Below, one piece after another: positions 30,339 to 39,970 of a DNA stretch of 64,000 nucleotides. The position numbers and the translations under genes were made by a program. Position 1 is the stretch's first letter. Each line of letters begins with the position of its first letter. The notes below the pieces were generated by a model. It had not been told where the DNA came from. It searched no databases and saw only the letters and a program-made list of their open reading frames with translations. The stretch covers positions 16,282-80,281 of the forward strand of contig NZ_LXER01000036.1 in NCBI RefSeq assembly GCF_001654925.1, in the 5' to 3' direction. This stretch comes from Buttiauxella brennerae ATCC 51605. Lineage in GTDB: Bacteria; Pseudomonadota; Gammaproteobacteria; Enterobacterales; Enterobacteriaceae.

Positions 30339-31251
30339 ACTTCTGCGCGACCGCGCGCGCCGCAATCCGTGAGTTCCGCTGCGTATAAACCGCATCCAGA
30401 ATAAACAATGCCAGCGCTGCCCAGATAAAGCCAAACGTCAGCAACTTATCTTTACCGATCACTTCACCGTAGAACGTCACTGCTAGCAGGAACATCAACG
30501 TCGGGCCAATGTATTGGAAGAAACCCAGCGTTGAGAGGCGCAGGCGCGTTGCTGCTGCGGTGAAACACAGTAATGGAATCGTTGTGACCACGCCCGCCGC
30601 AATCAGCAGTAAATTCAGCGATATCGAGTTTTGCCCCATATGACTGGTTGAACTGTCCGCGATGCCAAACAAATAGATAGCCGCAATTGGCAATAGCCAC
30701 AGCGTTTCAACCAGCATGCCGGTTTGTGCATCAACGGCGATTTTCTTACGCACCAGCCCGTAAAACGCAAAGCTAAATGCAAGGCCAAGAGCGATGATTG
30801 GCAGCGAACCGAATGTCCAAAGCTGAACCAGAACACCACAAGCGGCGAGGCCCACGGCTACCCACTGCATTGTGCGGAAGCGCTCACCGAGGAAAATCAT
30901 CCCCAAAAGCACGTTAACCAGCGGGTTGATGAAGTAGCCGAGGCTTGCCTCCAGCATGTGATTATTATTCACCGCCCAGATGAAGAGCAGCCAGTTACCG
31001 CCGATGAGCACTGCGGAGAGCGCCATGGCGAATACCTTTTTGCGGTTCTGACAGGATTTCTTCACCTGAGGCCACTGGCGACTAAGGCTAATTAACACCA
31101 ACATAAAGAAGAACGACCAAATCACGCGATGCGTCAGGATTTCATCAGCCGGAACATAGTGGATTAATTTGAAGTAAGCAGGCGCGATGCCCCACATAAA
31201 GTACGCCGCCAGTGCTAGTAATACGCCCTGGCGGGTTTGTTTCGCATCCAT
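30337..31251 (-). CDS. rarD: EamA-family transporter RarD
   Basis: This 304-residue membrane protein has ten hydrophobic segments in two EamA halves and the RarD signatures YFMWGIAPAYFKLI near residue 18 and GFFQYIGPTLMFLLAVTFYGE near 245. The substrate is unknown, and older work linked it to chloramphenicol sensitivity. In E. coli yigF and yigG lie between corA and rarD, and both are missing here. The C-terminus is about eight residues longer than in E. coli. Confidence 0.93.
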   Translation of the reverse strand: MDAKQTRQGVLLALAAYFMWGIAPAYFKLIHYVPADEILTHRVIWSFFFMLVLISLSRQWPQVKKSCQNRKKVFAMALSAVLIGGNWLLFIWAVNNNHMLEASLGYFINPLVNVLLGMIFLGERFRTMQWVAVGLAACGVLVQLWTFGSLPIIALGLAFSFAFYGLVRKKIAVDAQTGMLVETLWLLPIAAIYLFGIADSSTSHMGQNSISLNLLLIAAGVVTTIPLLCFTAAATRLRLSTLGFFQYIGPTLMFLLAVTFYGEVIGKDKLLTFGFIWAALALFILDAVYTQRNSRIAARAVAQK

Positions 31252-31302
31252 GAAAAGAACTCGTTGATGAATAGTGTCCTAATTGTATCAGCAATAATTA
31301 CA

Positions 31303-31773
31303 TCACCCCACCATGTAGGTGGCGGTCGCACTGGCGATATGCAATTGATCTTCGTTGTGTAATTCCACGCGTGCTACAGCCACTTTGCGGCCTGCACGCA
31401 GAAGAGTGCTGCTGGCAGTGAAACGTTGGCCACGCCCTGGGCGCAGGTAATCGACGCGTAAATCGATAGTTCCCATTTTCGAGAGACGTTGGCGCAGTTC
31501 TTCTTCGCTAATGCTATCGTGGCGGGTGAGCGTACTGCCCACACAAACCAGGCCTGCCGCCACATCCAGCGATGAGGCGATGACACCGCCATGCAAAATA
31601 CTCTGCGCCCAGTTCCCCACCATCATCGGCTGGTTATTAAAACAAAGCTCGGCGTAATCTTTCTCGTAACGGATAAGCTCCAGCCCCAGCGCACGGTTAA
31701 ATGGCATGTGATAGACAAAAATTTCACCGACCAGTTGTAAAGCGGCTTCCGGGGTCAAAAATGGGGTAGACAT
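31303..31773 (-). CDS. yigI: Hotdog-fold acyl-CoA thioesterase YigI
   Basis: The 156-residue protein belongs to the PaaI/YigI hotdog thioesterase family, with [22 protein letters not shown] near residues 54-75 forming the active-site helix. E. coli YigI hydrolyses medium- and long-chain acyl-CoA. I chose ATG 31773 ([12 protein letters not shown]) because AGGA lies 7 bases upstream. A longer frame adds six residues without support. It is divergent from pldA. Confidence 0.92.
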   Translation of the reverse strand: MSTPFLTPEAALQLVGEIFVYHMPFNRALGLELIRYEKDYAELCFNNQPMMVGNWAQSILHGGVIASSLDVAAGLVCVGSTLTRHDSISEEELRQRLSKMGTIDLRVDYLRPGRGQRFTASSTLLRAGRKVAVARVELHNEDQLHIASATATYMVG

Positions 31774-31945
31774 GGATCGTTCCTCGACCAAAATAAAATC
31801 ACAATGTTAATTAATTGTGTATTTTATGCTTCACAATCGTTGATTGCTACTTTAAGAACTGTAGACCGAGCGTCCAGATTAAGAACTATGTAGAATGTGT
31901 CCCTGATAATAATTTGAAACCTTTTCTTTCAGGAGAACACCATTG

Positions 31946-32815
31946 ATGCGCAAGTATCTAGGATGGCTGATGGCGGCATGCCTGCTTCCTTCTATGGCTA
32001 ACGCAGCTGAAGCGACCATAAAGCAAGTGCATGATAAACCGGCTGTGCGTGGCAGCATCATTGCGAATATGCTTCTGGAACATGACAATCCATTCACACT
32101 TTACCCGTATGAAACCAACTACCTGATTTATACGGTGACGGATGACCTGAACAAAGAAGCGATTCGCAGTTATAACTGGTCTGATAATGCCCGCAAAGAC
32201 GAAGTAAAATTCCAGCTTAGCCTCGCGTTCCCTATCTGGCGCGGCATTCTGGGGCCAAACTCAGTCTTGGGTGCTTCGTATACTCAGAAATCCTGGTGGC
32301 AGCTGTCTAATAGTGGCGAATCTTCACCTTTCCGTGAAACAAACTACGAGCCACAAGTGTTTCTGGGCTTTGCTACCGATGAATCGTTTGCTGGCTGGAC
32401 ATTACGCGACGTTGAGGTGGGTTATAACCACGATTCCAATGGTCGTTCAGACCCAACGTCTCGCAGCTGGAACCGTTTATACACGCGTCTGATGGCAGAG
32501 CAAGGCAACTGGTTGGTTGAAGTGAAGCCGTGGTATGTAATTGGTGATACCGACGATAACCCGGATATCACCAAATACCTGGGCTACTATCAGCTGCGTG
32601 TTGGCTACCAGTTTGGCGATGCGATTCTGAGTATGAAAGGGCAGTACAACTGGAATACCGGTTACGGCGGCGGCGAATTAGGCTTTAGTTATCCGGTCAC
32701 TAAGCACGTGCGTCTTTATACCCAGCTTTACAGCGGTTACGGTGAGTCATTAATTGATTACAACTTTAACCAGACACGCTTCGGTGTCGGCGTTATGCTT
32801 AACGATCTGTTCTAA
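31946..32815 (+). CDS. pldA: Outer membrane phospholipase A
   Basis: PldA (OMPLA) is a calcium-dependent outer-membrane beta-barrel that removes phospholipids mislocalised to the outer leaflet. The 289 residues start with a signal peptide ending at ANA (about residue 20). The catalytic motif YNHDSNGRSDPTSRSWNR holds the active His and Ser, and the protein ends with Phe, as outer-membrane barrels do. ATG 31946 follows AGGAGA. TTG 31943 is less likely. It is followed by recQ. Confidence 0.97.
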   Translation: MRKYLGWLMAACLLPSMANAAEATIKQVHDKPAVRGSIIANMLLEHDNPFTLYPYETNYLIYTVTDDLNKEAIRSYNWSDNARKDEVKFQLSLAFPIWRGILGPNSVLGASYTQKSWWQLSNSGESSPFRETNYEPQVFLGFATDESFAGWTLRDVEVGYNHDSNGRSDPTSRSWNRLYTRLMAEQGNWLVEVKPWYVIGDTDDNPDITKYLGYYQLRVGYQFGDAILSMKGQYNWNTGYGGGELGFSYPVTKHVRLYTQLYSGYGESLIDYNFNQTRFGVGVMLNDLF

Positions 32816-32845
32816 GAAATTGGCGGTTTTTGTGGTGGGGAAAGC

Positions 32846-34672
32846 GTGACACAGGCGGAAGTAATTAATCAGGCAGTGCTGGCCAGACAGGTTTTGCAAG
32901 ATACCTTTGGCTATCAACAGTTCCGCCCAGGTCAGGAAACCATCATCGAAACGGTGCTGGAAGGGCGCGATTGCCTGGTTGTCATGCCGACAGGCGGTGG
33001 CAAATCACTGTGCTATCAAATCCCGGCGCTGGTGTTTGGCGGGCTGACTGTCGTGGTTTCCCCGCTGATTTCCCTGATGAAAGACCAGGTCGATCAGTTG
33101 CTGGCAAACGGCGTTGCCGCCGCGAGCCTTAACTCCACCCAAAATCGCGAACAGCAACAAGAAGTGATGGCGGGCTGCCGTACCGGGCAGATTCGCCTGT
33201 TATACATCGCGCCGGAACGGCTGATGATGGATAACTTCATCGACCAAATCAGCCAGTGGCATTTGTCGATGATCGCGGTTGATGAGGCGCACTGTATTTC
33301 TCAGTGGGGCCACGATTTCCGCCCGGAATATGCCGCATTAGGCCAACTGCGCCAACGCCTGCCGACGGTGCCGTTCATCGCTCTGACGGCTACGGCTGAT
33401 GACACCACGCGTGCAGACATTGTTCGTCTGCTTGGTCTGCACGACCCGCTGATTCAAATCAGCAGTTTTGACCGCCCGAATATCCGCTACATGCTGATGG
33501 AGAAGTTTAAACCTCTCGATCAGCTGATGCGCTACGTGCAAGAGCAACGCGGCAAATCCGGCATTATTTACTGCAACAGCCGCGCGAAAGTTGAAGACAC
33601 TGCTGCTCGTCTGCAAAGTAAAGGTATCAGCGCGGGTGCATATCACGCCGGGCTTGAGCACCAGGTTCGCGGTGAAGTGCAGGAAAAATTCCAGCGTGAT
33701 GACCTGCAAATCGTCGTGGCGACTGTCGCGTTCGGTATGGGCATCAACAAACCCAACGTTCGTTTTGTCGCGCACTTCGACATCCCGCGCAATATCGAAT
33801 CCTATTACCAGGAAACGGGCCGTGCCGGGCGTGATGGCCTGCCTGCGGAAGCGATGCTATTTTACGATCCGGCCGATATGGCGTGGTTGCGTAAATGCCT
33901 CGAGGAAAAACCGGTCGGGCAATTACAGGATATTGAGCGCCATAAACTCAATGCAATGGGCGCGTTTGCCGAAGCGCAGACCTGTCGCCGCCTGGTGTTG
34001 TTGAATTACTTCGGTGAAGGTCGCCAGCAATCTTGTGGCAACTGCGATGTGTGCCTCGATCCACCGCGCCGCTACGACGGGCTGGTGGATGCGCAAAAAG
34101 CGCTGTCGTGTATTTATCGCGTCAACCAACGCTTTGGTATGGGCTATGTCGTGGAAGTGCTGCGTGGTGCCAATAACCAGCGTATCCGCGAATTACAGCA
34201 CGACAAATTACCGGTTTATGGCATTGGCCGTGACCAGACCCACGAGCACTGGGTGAGCGTTATCCGCCAGTTGATTCACCTCGGCGTGGTGACACAAAAT
34301 ATTGCTCAGCACTCTGCATTGCAACTCACCGAAGCCGCTCGCCCGTTCTTGCGTGGTGAAGAGCCGCTCATGCTCGCCGTGCCGCGAATTGTGGCAATCA
34401 AATCAAAATCCAGCCCGAAAGTATTCGTCGGAAACTACGACCGCAAGCTGTTCGCCAAATTGCGCAAACTGCGTAAAGCCATTGCCGACGAAGAGAATAT
34501 CCCGCCGTATGTGGTGTTTAACGATGCGACGCTTATCGAAATGGCCGAACAAATGCCGATTACGCCGAGTGAAATGCTAGGGGTTAACGGTGTGGGTACG
34601 CGTAAGCTGGAACGCTTTGGGCGCGAGTTTATGGCACTTATTCGCAGCCATGTCGATGGCGAAGATGAGTAG
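32846..34672 (+). CDS. recQ: ATP-dependent DNA helicase RecQ
   Basis: RecQ is a 3'-5' helicase of the RecF recombination pathway. The 608 residues (609 in E. coli) show FRPGQETII, Walker A MPTGGGKSLCYQ near residue 47, DEAHCISQWGHDFRP near 145, TATAD, GRAGRDG near 330, the four-Cys zinc site (CRR...CGNCDVC near 375-400), the winged helix and the HRDC domain. The start is GTG 32846 after GGTGGGGA. An ERIC repeat follows the stop. Confidence 0.98.
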   Translation: MTQAEVINQAVLARQVLQDTFGYQQFRPGQETIIETVLEGRDCLVVMPTGGGKSLCYQIPALVFGGLTVVVSPLISLMKDQVDQLLANGVAAASLNSTQNREQQQEVMAGCRTGQIRLLYIAPERLMMDNFIDQISQWHLSMIAVDEAHCISQWGHDFRPEYAALGQLRQRLPTVPFIALTATADDTTRADIVRLLGLHDPLIQISSFDRPNIRYMLMEKFKPLDQLMRYVQEQRGKSGIIYCNSRAKVEDTAARLQSKGISAGAYHAGLEHQVRGEVQEKFQRDDLQIVVATVAFGMGINKPNVRFVAHFDIPRNIESYYQETGRAGRDGLPAEAMLFYDPADMAWLRKCLEEKPVGQLQDIERHKLNAMGAFAEAQTCRRLVLLNYFGEGRQQSCGNCDVCLDPPRRYDGLVDAQKALSCIYRVNQRFGMGYVVEVLRGANNQRIRELQHDKLPVYGIGRDQTHEHWVSVIRQLIHLGVVTQNIAQHSALQLTEAARPFLRGEEPLMLAVPRIVAIKSKSSPKVFVGNYDRKLFAKLRKLRKAIADEENIPPYVVFNDATLIEMAEQMPITPSEMLGVNGVGTRKLERFGREFMALIRSHVDGEDE

Positions 34673-34679
34673 TAGCCAG

Positions 34680-34802
34680 TACCCGTCATTCTTCAAGCTG
34701 CAGGGGTGTTGGCTGCACTCACTTACCCCAGTCACTTACTCAAGTAAGCTCCTGGGGATAAGTTCCCTGGCCGCCTACCTGCAACTCGAATTATTTAGGG
34801 TA
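34680..34802 (+). repeat. ERIC intergenic repeat (intact, 123 bp)
   Basis: The element has complementary ends (TACCC...GGGTA) and the conserved ERIC core CACTTACCCCAGTCACTTAC followed by AAGTAAGCTCCTGGGGAT, which correspond to the classic ERIC primer sites. ERICs are non-autonomous imperfect palindromes of enterobacteria, transcribed within mRNAs and able to fold into long hairpins. It occupies almost the whole recQ-rhtC gap and probably structures the recQ 3' end. Confidence 0.93.
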
Positions 34803-34841
34803 TAGTTATTCTCTAATTAATTATCCAGCGAGTTATTTCCT

Positions 34842-35465
34842 ATGTTGACGCTTTTTCTGACCGTAGCGGTATTGCATATCGTTGCGTTGGTTACTCCCGG
34901 CCCTGACTTCTTCTTCGTTTCGCAGACCGCCGTTAGCCGTTCCCGAAAAGAAGCCATGATGGGCGTGCTGGGTATTACCGGCGGCGTGATGGTCTGGTCT
35001 GGCGTGGCGCTGCTCGGCCTTAACCTGATCCTCGAAAAAATGGCGTGGCTACACAGCATTATTATGGTCGGCGGTGGCTTGTATCTGTGCTGGATGGGTT
35101 ATCAGATGCTGCGCAGTGCATTGAAAAAAGAAACGGTTAAGCCGACTGAAGAGGTCAGTGTTGAGCTGGCTCGCAGCGGACGCAGCTTCCTGAAGGGCCT
35201 GTTGACCAATCTCTCGAATCCAAAAGCTATCATTTATTTCGGCAGCGTGTTTTCACTGTTTGTCAGTAATGATGTTGGCAGCGCCGAACGTTGGGGATTA
35301 TTCGTCATGATTGCTCTGGAAACCTTCGTCTGGTTTACCGTGGTTGCCAGCCTGTTCGCATTGCCGCAAATGCGCCGGGGTTACCAGCGCCTTGCGAAAT
35401 GGATTGATGGTGTTGCCGGCGCTTTGTTTACCGGATTCGGCATCCACCTGATCATCTCCCGCTAA
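34842..35465 (+). CDS. rhtC: Threonine efflux protein RhtC
   Basis: This 207-residue LysE/RhtB family exporter has six hydrophobic segments and the N-terminal signature TPGPDFFFVSQTA near residue 18. It exports threonine through the inner membrane. It ends directly against convergent rhtB with no bases between the two stop codons. Confidence 0.95.
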   Translation: MLTLFLTVAVLHIVALVTPGPDFFFVSQTAVSRSRKEAMMGVLGITGGVMVWSGVALLGLNLILEKMAWLHSIIMVGGGLYLCWMGYQMLRSALKKETVKPTEEVSVELARSGRSFLKGLLTNLSNPKAIIYFGSVFSLFVSNDVGSAERWGLFVMIALETFVWFTVVASLFALPQMRRGYQRLAKWIDGVAGALFTGFGIHLIISR

Positions 35466-36086
35466 TCAAGCCTGGCGTGCTGTAGCAAGCAGCGCGCCAA
35501 CCAACATAAACAGCGAACCAAATACGCGGTTCAACGCTTTCATCTGCTTTGGCCCTTTAATCCAGCCTGCAATACGTGTTGCTAGCGTCGCATAGCCAAT
35601 CATCACAATAATATCGACCACTACGGTGGTTACACCGAGCACTAAATACTGCACCGCCTGTGGCTGGTGCGGTGAGATAAATTGCGGGAAAAGTGCAGCG
35701 AGAAAGACGATGCTTTTTGGGTTCGTCAGGTTCACAAAAATCGCGCGCTTAAACAGACGGCTGCGTGGTTGGGTGGTCGCCAGGGTATTTAAGTCCAGCG
35801 CACCCGCGGCACGCCATTGCTGAATACCAAGCCAGACAAGATAAGCGGCACCCGCCCATTTCAAAATTTCAAAAGCCAGTAATGAGTGTGAGAACAGCGC
35901 ACCCAGGCCAATCCCAACCAGCACGATATGAATCGCAAGCCCCGTTTGCAGCCCGGCAATCGACGCGGCAGCTCCCCGATAGCTGTGGCTAATGGCGGTG
36001 GTCATGGTATTAATTGCCCCGGAACCGGGTGACAGACTCAGAATTATTGTGGTTACGAGATAGGTTAACCACCACTCAACACTCAT
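35466..36086 (-). CDS. rhtB: Homoserine/homoserine lactone efflux protein RhtB
   Basis: This 206-residue LysE/RhtB family exporter has six hydrophobic segments and the signature [11 protein letters not shown] near residue 19. It exports homoserine and its lactone. It is convergent with rhtC and divergent from pldB. Confidence 0.95.
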   Translation of the reverse strand: MSVEWWLTYLVTTIILSLSPGSGAINTMTTAISHSYRGAAASIAGLQTGLAIHIVLVGIGLGALFSHSLLAFEILKWAGAAYLVWLGIQQWRAAGALDLNTLATTQPRSRLFKRAIFVNLTNPKSIVFLAALFPQFISPHQPQAVQYLVLGVTTVVVDIIVMIGYATLATRIAGWIKGPKQMKALNRVFGSLFMLVGALLATARQA

Positions 36087-36165
36087 GTGAAATTCCCTGA
36101 TCGAACACTTTTATGCCACAATACGCTATTGTTGATGAGCGTGCTACGAATCACAAAAAAGCGAT

Positions 36166-37158
36166 ATGACTCAGCATAAAAATGGATGGTCAAACAGGGA
36201 AAACGCCTTTGCGGCTTTCACCACCGGTCCTCTGATGGACTTCTGGCGGCAGCGCGAAGAGTGTGAATTTTCAGGCGTCGACGAAGTGCCGGTACGCTAC
36301 GTACGCTTTCGCGCGCAGGATCACGACAGGGTCATTGTCGTTTGCCCAGGGCGCATCGAAAGCTACGTCAAATATGCTGAACTGGCTTATGACCTTTTCC
36401 ATTGCGGGTTCGATATTTTAATCATCGACCACCGCGGGCAAGGGCGTTCGGGGCGCATGCTTTCGGACTCACATCGCGGCCATGTGGCGAAATTTAGCGA
36501 CTATGTCGACGACTTTGACCGCTTTTATCAGCACGAAGTCGCCAACGGCCCCTGGAGAAAACGCTATGCGTTAGCGCATTCCATGGGCGGCGCGATAATT
36601 ACGCTGTGGCTTGAGAAAAACTCACAATGCTTTGATGCAGTTGCGCTGTGTGCACCGATGTTTGGTATTGCCTTGCGCTGGCCTGACTGGATGGTGCGCC
36701 ATATTCTTGATTGGGCGGAAGGCCATCAGCGTATTCGTGAGGGTTATGCAATCGGAACAGGCCGCTGGCGTGCATTACCATTTAGCGTTAATGTCCTGAC
36801 CCATAGCCGTGAACGTTACCGCCGCAACCTGCGTTTTTATGCTGATGAGCCAGCATTGCGATTGGGTGGGCCAACGAATCACTGGGTAAGAGAAGGGATA
36901 CTCGCAGGAGAACAGGTTTTAGCAGGAGCCACTGCTATCACCACGCCGATTTTTATCCTGCAGGCAGAAGAGGAGCGCGTCGTAGATAACCGAGCGCATG
37001 ACCAATTCTGTGAGATTCGCGCCGCGGCGGGCCACCCTTGTGAGGGGGAAACACCTTACGTCATAAACGGTGCGTATCATGAGATCCTGTTCGAAAAGGA
37101 CGATATGCGAACCGAAGCGCTGAATGCCGTCATCGCGTTTTTTGACAGGCACAATTAA
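36166..37158 (+). CDS. pldB: Lysophospholipase L2
   Basis: PldB is an alpha/beta hydrolase that cleaves lysophospholipids at the inner membrane. The 330 residues include HRGQGRSGR near 85, the nucleophile elbow AHSMGGAI near 143 with the catalytic Ser, and the C-terminal GAYHEILFE with the catalytic His. It starts 79 bases after divergent rhtB and is followed by yigL after 31 bases. In E. coli and Salmonella the pldB-yigL mRNA is stabilised by the sRNA SgrS. Confidence 0.95.
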   Translation: MTQHKNGWSNRENAFAAFTTGPLMDFWRQREECEFSGVDEVPVRYVRFRAQDHDRVIVVCPGRIESYVKYAELAYDLFHCGFDILIIDHRGQGRSGRMLSDSHRGHVAKFSDYVDDFDRFYQHEVANGPWRKRYALAHSMGGAIITLWLEKNSQCFDAVALCAPMFGIALRWPDWMVRHILDWAEGHQRIREGYAIGTGRWRALPFSVNVLTHSRERYRRNLRFYADEPALRLGGPTNHWVREGILAGEQVLAGATAITTPIFILQAEEERVVDNRAHDQFCEIRAAAGHPCEGETPYVINGAYHEILFEKDDMRTEALNAVIAFFDRHN

Positions 37159-37189
37159 TCTGAATTTAACACCAGAGGTTCCAAATCCT

Positions 37190-37996
37190 ATGTACCATGT
37201 CGTTGCGTCTGACTTAGATGGCACGTTGCTGTCCCCTGATCACACTCTCTCCCCGTATGCTAAAGAAACGCTGAAATTGCTCACCGCTGAAGGTGTTCAT
37301 TTCGTCTTCGCAACGGGTCGCCACCATATCGACGTGGGGCAAATCCGCGATAACCTCGAAATCAAAGCCTACATGATCACCTCAAACGGTGCGCGTGTGC
37401 ATGATACTGACGGTAACCTGGTGTTCAGCCACGATCTCGACCATGACATCGCCCAGGATCTGTTTGGTGTGGTGCATACCAATCAAGATATCGTGACCAA
37501 CGTCTACCGTGGCGACCAGTGGTTTATGAACCGTCACCGCCCGGAAGAGATGAAATATTTCAAAGAAGCGGTGTTCAATTACACCCTGTTTGAACCAGGT
37601 TTGCTGGAAGCCGATGGCGTCAGCAAAGTGTTCTTCACCTGTGATTCACATGAAAAACTCCTGCCGCTTGAGCAAGCGTTGCTCGCTCGCTGGGGCGACC
37701 GCGTGAATGTGAGTTTCTCGACGCTGACTTGCCTGGAAGTGATGGCGGGTGGCGTGTCGAAAGGTCACGCGCTGGAAGCGGTATCCAAAGCGATGGGCTA
37801 CGGCCTGAAAGACTGCATTTCCTTTGGTGACGGCATGAATGACGCGGAAATGCTGAGCATGGCGGGTAAAGGCTGCATCATGGGCAACGCTCACCAGCGC
37901 CTGAAAGACTTACTGCCAGAGCTTGAAGTCATCGGCACCAACGGTGATAACGCGGTTCCGCATTACCTGCGCAAGATGTTCCTCGGCAAAGACTGA
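37190..37996 (+). CDS. yigL: HAD sugar-phosphate / pyridoxal phosphate phosphatase YigL
   Basis: This 268-residue Cof-type HAD phosphatase has motif I VASDLDGTLLS, motif II TSNG near residue 66, motif III Lys (VSKGHALEAV near 207) and motif IV SFGDGMNDAEML near 230. E. coli YigL dephosphorylates pyridoxal phosphate and sugar phosphates and relieves glucose-phosphate stress with SgrS. I chose ATG 37190 after AGAGG. A longer frame overlaps pldB and is not conserved. Confidence 0.95.
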   Translation: MYHVVASDLDGTLLSPDHTLSPYAKETLKLLTAEGVHFVFATGRHHIDVGQIRDNLEIKAYMITSNGARVHDTDGNLVFSHDLDHDIAQDLFGVVHTNQDIVTNVYRGDQWFMNRHRPEEMKYFKEAVFNYTLFEPGLLEADGVSKVFFTCDSHEKLLPLEQALLARWGDRVNVSFSTLTCLEVMAGGVSKGHALEAVSKAMGYGLKDCISFGDGMNDAEMLSMAGKGCIMGNAHQRLKDLLPELEVIGTNGDNAVPHYLRKMFLGKD

Positions 37997-38006
37997 TTCG
38001 TGATAA

Positions 38007-38033
38007 ACGAGTGGTGAACTAATCACCACTCGT
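38007..38033 (+). terminator. Strong hairpin after yigL (terminator-like, no T run)
   Basis: ACGAGTGGTGA (38007-38017) pairs perfectly with TCACCACTCGT (38023-38033) around a 5-base loop. The bases after it are CAACCAAATAG, so it lacks the T tail of an intrinsic terminator. It may stop exonucleases and protect the yigL 3' end. Confidence 0.5.
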
Positions 38034-38108
38034 CAACCAAATAGTTCAACTTCTGCACATTCCCTTCGCTACAATGAAGCATTAATCTCCCGTAGTAGAG
38101 ACTTCATC

Positions 38109-39008
38109 GTGCCGTTACTGATCATCACCACTATTCTGTGGGCCTTCTCTTTTAGCCTGATTGGCGAGTACCTTGCCGGGCATGTCGACAGCTACTTTTC
38201 AGTACTGATGCGCGTCGGGCTGGCGGCGATAGTGTTCCTGCCATTCCTGCGCTTTAAAGGATACAGCGCGAAAACATTGCTGCTGTATATGCTGGTGGGC
38301 GCACTGCAACTCGGCGTGATGTACCTGTTTAGCTTCCAGGCGTATCTCTACCTCACCGTTTCAGAATTCCTGCTGTTTACGGTAATGACGCCGCTTTACG
38401 TTACGCTGATTTATGACTTGATCAGCGGCAACAAGCTACGTTGGGGCTACGCATTGAGTGCCGGGCTTGCGGTGATTGGTGCGGCGATTATTCGCTACGA
38501 CAAAGTGAGCGATCACTTCTGGATTGGTCTGATGCTGGTCCAGGCGGCAAACATCTGCTTCGCCATCGGTATGGTGGGCTACAAACGGCTGATGGAAACG
38601 CGTCCGATGCCGCAACGTTGCGCATTTTCGTGGTTCTACCTCGGGGCGGCAGTCGTGGCTGTAACAGCCTGGTTTGCGCTGGGGAATCCGCACAAACTGC
38701 CGACCACGCATCTGCAATGGGGCATTCTGGTGTGGCTTGGTGTGGTGGCTTCCGGGTTGGGCTACTTTATGTGGAACTATGGCGCCACGCAGGTGGATGC
38801 GGGCACGCTTGGTATCATGAACAACGTGCATGTTCCGGCGGGGCTGCTGGTTAACCTTGCCATCTGGCAAGAACAGCCGCACTGGCCGAGTTTTATTATT
38901 GGTGGGACGGTGATAATGGCCTCGCTATGGGTGCATCGCCATTGGGTCGCTCCGCGTTCTTCACAAACGGCAGATGCTCGCAAGCGTGTGAACGCGTCGA
39001 GCGAATAA
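38109..39008 (+). CDS. bioP: Biotin transporter BioP (YigM)
   Basis: BioP is the high-affinity biotin importer of E. coli, repressed by BirA-biotin. The 299-residue protein has ten hydrophobic segments of the EamA/carboxylate-amino acid-amine family and matches E. coli in length and in the C-terminal stretch [11 protein letters not shown]. The start is GTG 38109. Its last 113 bases overlap the 3' end of metR on the other strand. Confidence 0.94.
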   Translation: MPLLIITTILWAFSFSLIGEYLAGHVDSYFSVLMRVGLAAIVFLPFLRFKGYSAKTLLLYMLVGALQLGVMYLFSFQAYLYLTVSEFLLFTVMTPLYVTLIYDLISGNKLRWGYALSAGLAVIGAAIIRYDKVSDHFWIGLMLVQAANICFAIGMVGYKRLMETRPMPQRCAFSWFYLGAAVVAVTAWFALGNPHKLPTTHLQWGILVWLGVVASGLGYFMWNYGATQVDAGTLGIMNNVHVPAGLLVNLAIWQEQPHWPSFIIGGTVIMASLWVHRHWVAPRSSQTADARKRVNASSE

Positions 39009-39849
39009 ACGCATCCGTCACCGGTTGGCGCTGTTCGCCATCGCGCACGGCGGCGTACAACCGGCTCCACAGTCCTTCGCCCAGGGTTTTGGTTATGACC
39101 AGACCCTGGCGCTCAACATTTTCCACTACCCAATGTGGCAGCGCAGCAATCCCCATGCGGGCTGACACCATCTGAATCAGCAGCAGCGTGTTATCGACAC
39201 TTTTCAGCGATGGGCTGACGCCTGCGGGTTGCAGGAAATGGCGCCAGATATCGAGTCGTTGGCGCTGCACCGGGTAAATCAACAACGTTTCGCTGCTCAA
39301 ATCTTCCGGTTCAATACGCGTTTTGCTTGCCAGCGGGTGATCCGTTGCCAGCACCAGGCGCACTTCATAATCAAACATTGGCGAATAATGCAGACCGCTG
39401 CGCGGCAGGATGTCAGACGTTAATACGATATCCAGCTCACTCTGTTGCAGTGCAGGCTGCGGGTCGAACGTCACGCCAGATTTGAAATCCAGATCCACCT
39501 GCGGCCAGGTTTTGTGGAAGTTTTCCAGCGCGGGCGTCAGCCACTGAATACAGCTATGGCATTCGATGGCGATGCGAAGCTGGGTCTGGTGCGGTTCGTT
39601 GCAAGCCTGCAGCGCACGGCTAATCTGCGGCAACACTTGTTCAGCCAGTTGCAATAGCACCTCGCCCTGAGGCGTAAACCGCAGTGGCTGACTTTTACGG
39701 ACAAACAGGCGGAAACCCAGGCGCTGCTCCAGATCGCTGAATTGATGGGAGAGGGCCGATTGGGTTTGATGCAACGCGGCAGCCGCAGCGGCTAAAGAGC
39801 CGCAATTTCGTAACGCCTGTAGCGTCCGCAGATGTTTAATCTCGATCAT
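38896..39849 (-). CDS. metR: LysR-type regulator MetR
   Basis: MetR activates metE and other methionine genes with homocysteine as co-effector. The 317 residues contain an N-terminal winged helix-turn-helix ([20 protein letters not shown] near residues 19-38) and a periplasmic-binding-like effector domain. It is divergent from metE with 121 bases between the starts. A MetR-type site overlaps its own start codon. The 3' end lies within bioP on the opposite strand. Confidence 0.97.
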   Translation of the reverse strand: MIEIKHLRTLQALRNCGSLAAAAAALHQTQSALSHQFSDLEQRLGFRLFVRKSQPLRFTPQGEVLLQLAEQVLPQISRALQACNEPHQTQLRIAIECHSCIQWLTPALENFHKTWPQVDLDFKSGVTFDPQPALQQSELDIVLTSDILPRSGLHYSPMFDYEVRLVLATDHPLASKTRIEPEDLSSETLLIYPVQRQRLDIWRHFLQPAGVSPSLKSVDNTLLLIQMVSARMGIAALPHWVVENVERQGLVITKTLGEGLWSRLYAAVRDGEQRQPVTDAFIRSTRSHACEHLPFVKNAERPNGDAPIARPLSPSHQ

Positions 39850-39861
39850 GAAAGTCCTTCA
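39849..39861 (+). promoter_or_regulatory. MetR binding site overlapping the metR start
   Basis: TGAAAGTCCTTCA is a perfect TGAA-N5-TTCA palindrome, the MetR consensus. It covers the first base of the metR start codon and lies about 110 bases before metE, so MetR bound here could repress itself and activate metE. Confidence 0.8.
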
Positions 39862-39912
39862 ATTCGGCATGAGCAAATTGCGCTTGAGGAATATACAGTA
39901 CCTGTTGATTAT

Positions 39913-39936
39913 AGATGTGTAAACATCTGGACGGCT
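39913..39936 (+). promoter_or_regulatory. Three tandem MetJ (Met) boxes in the metR-metE region
   Basis: AGATGTGT, AAACATCT and GGACGGCT are three adjacent 8-mers, each matching AGACGTCT at six of eight positions. MetJ with S-adenosylmethionine binds such tandem boxes cooperatively and represses metE and metR. Confidence 0.85.
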
Positions 39937-39970
39937 AAATGCGTCGAATAATGAATATTGAGGAAAGAAC

